A stretch of 13,810 bases of DNA from DAITPV01 sp050692555. GTDB lineage: Bacteria > Actinomycetota > UBA4738 > CALAEC01. The stretch spans positions 1-13,810 of the forward strand of contig JBOGVS010000055.1 in assembly GCA_050692555.1 (NCBI GenBank), in the 5' to 3' direction. Below the pieces are notes generated by a model. The model was given only the letters and a program-made list of their open reading frames with translations, was not told the origin of the DNA and did no database searches. Below are positions 13,803 through 13,810 of the stretch, one piece after another (position 1 is the first letter of the stretch; every line of letters begins with the position of its first letter). The position numbers were made by a program, and so were the translations under genes.

Positions 13803-13810
13803 ATGGCTGA
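13803..13810 (+). CDS. Possible first codons of a divergent gene (cut by window edge)
   Basis: An ATG at 13803 is preceded by GGTGGGG six bases upstream and lies across the control region from the operon promoter. Only ATG GCT plus two bases are in the window, so nothing can be said about the product. It may not be a real start. Confidence 0.2.

Overview
The window is very GC-rich, uses GTG as well as ATG starts, and packs genes with 4-base stop/start overlaps and TAnnnT-type -10 boxes. This suggests a high-GC actinomycete-like bacterium (Actinomycetota). That is inferred from composition and gene style, because no phylogenetic marker gene is present.

Left part (1-2312) is an eroded integration region. 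It holds the C-terminal tail of a DDE transposase at the very edge, then the 3' half of a CAT-anticodon tRNA on the minus strand with no matching 5' half (a likely attachment-site scar). A RibD-C/dihydrofolate-reductase-like gene follows, then a broken RHS/YD-repeat gene on the minus strand. The RHS gene has a one-base frameshift, and its homology stops exactly where a second copy of the tRNA-flanking sequence begins. The two copies (199-228 and 1096-1125) bracket the reductase gene.

Middle part (2313-3332) has two divergent genes only 30 bases apart: a small cupin protein (minus) and a KDPG-type aldolase (plus). The aldolase probably starts from a leaderless promoter.

Right part (3359-13623) is one continuous minus-strand operon, read from right to left: GntR/HutC regulator, SDR oxidoreductase, ribose-type ABC importer (lipoprotein binding protein, double ATPase, permease), Gfo/Idh/MocA dehydrogenase, zinc alcohol/polyol dehydrogenase, archaeal-type cupin phosphoglucose isomerase, FGGY sugar kinase and D-2-hydroxyacid dehydrogenase. 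Most junctions are ATGA/GTGA overlaps. Fresh strong ribosome sites occur at the binding protein and at the kinase. A 26-base palindrome abuts the -10 box of the operon promoter, which points to autorepression by the GntR protein.

Taken together, the genes describe import of a sugar, polyol or cyclitol, its oxidation by up to three different dehydrogenase families, isomerisation, phosphorylation and possibly cleavage by the neighbouring aldolase. The substrate cannot be read from the sequence, and the gene set does not match any catabolic operon I can name. No sugar-acid dehydratase or lactonase is present, so the link to the aldolase must be supplied from elsewhere or is wrong. After the operon promoter there is about 150 bases of control region with a 9-bp inverted repeat, and the possible first codons of a divergent gene at the right edge.
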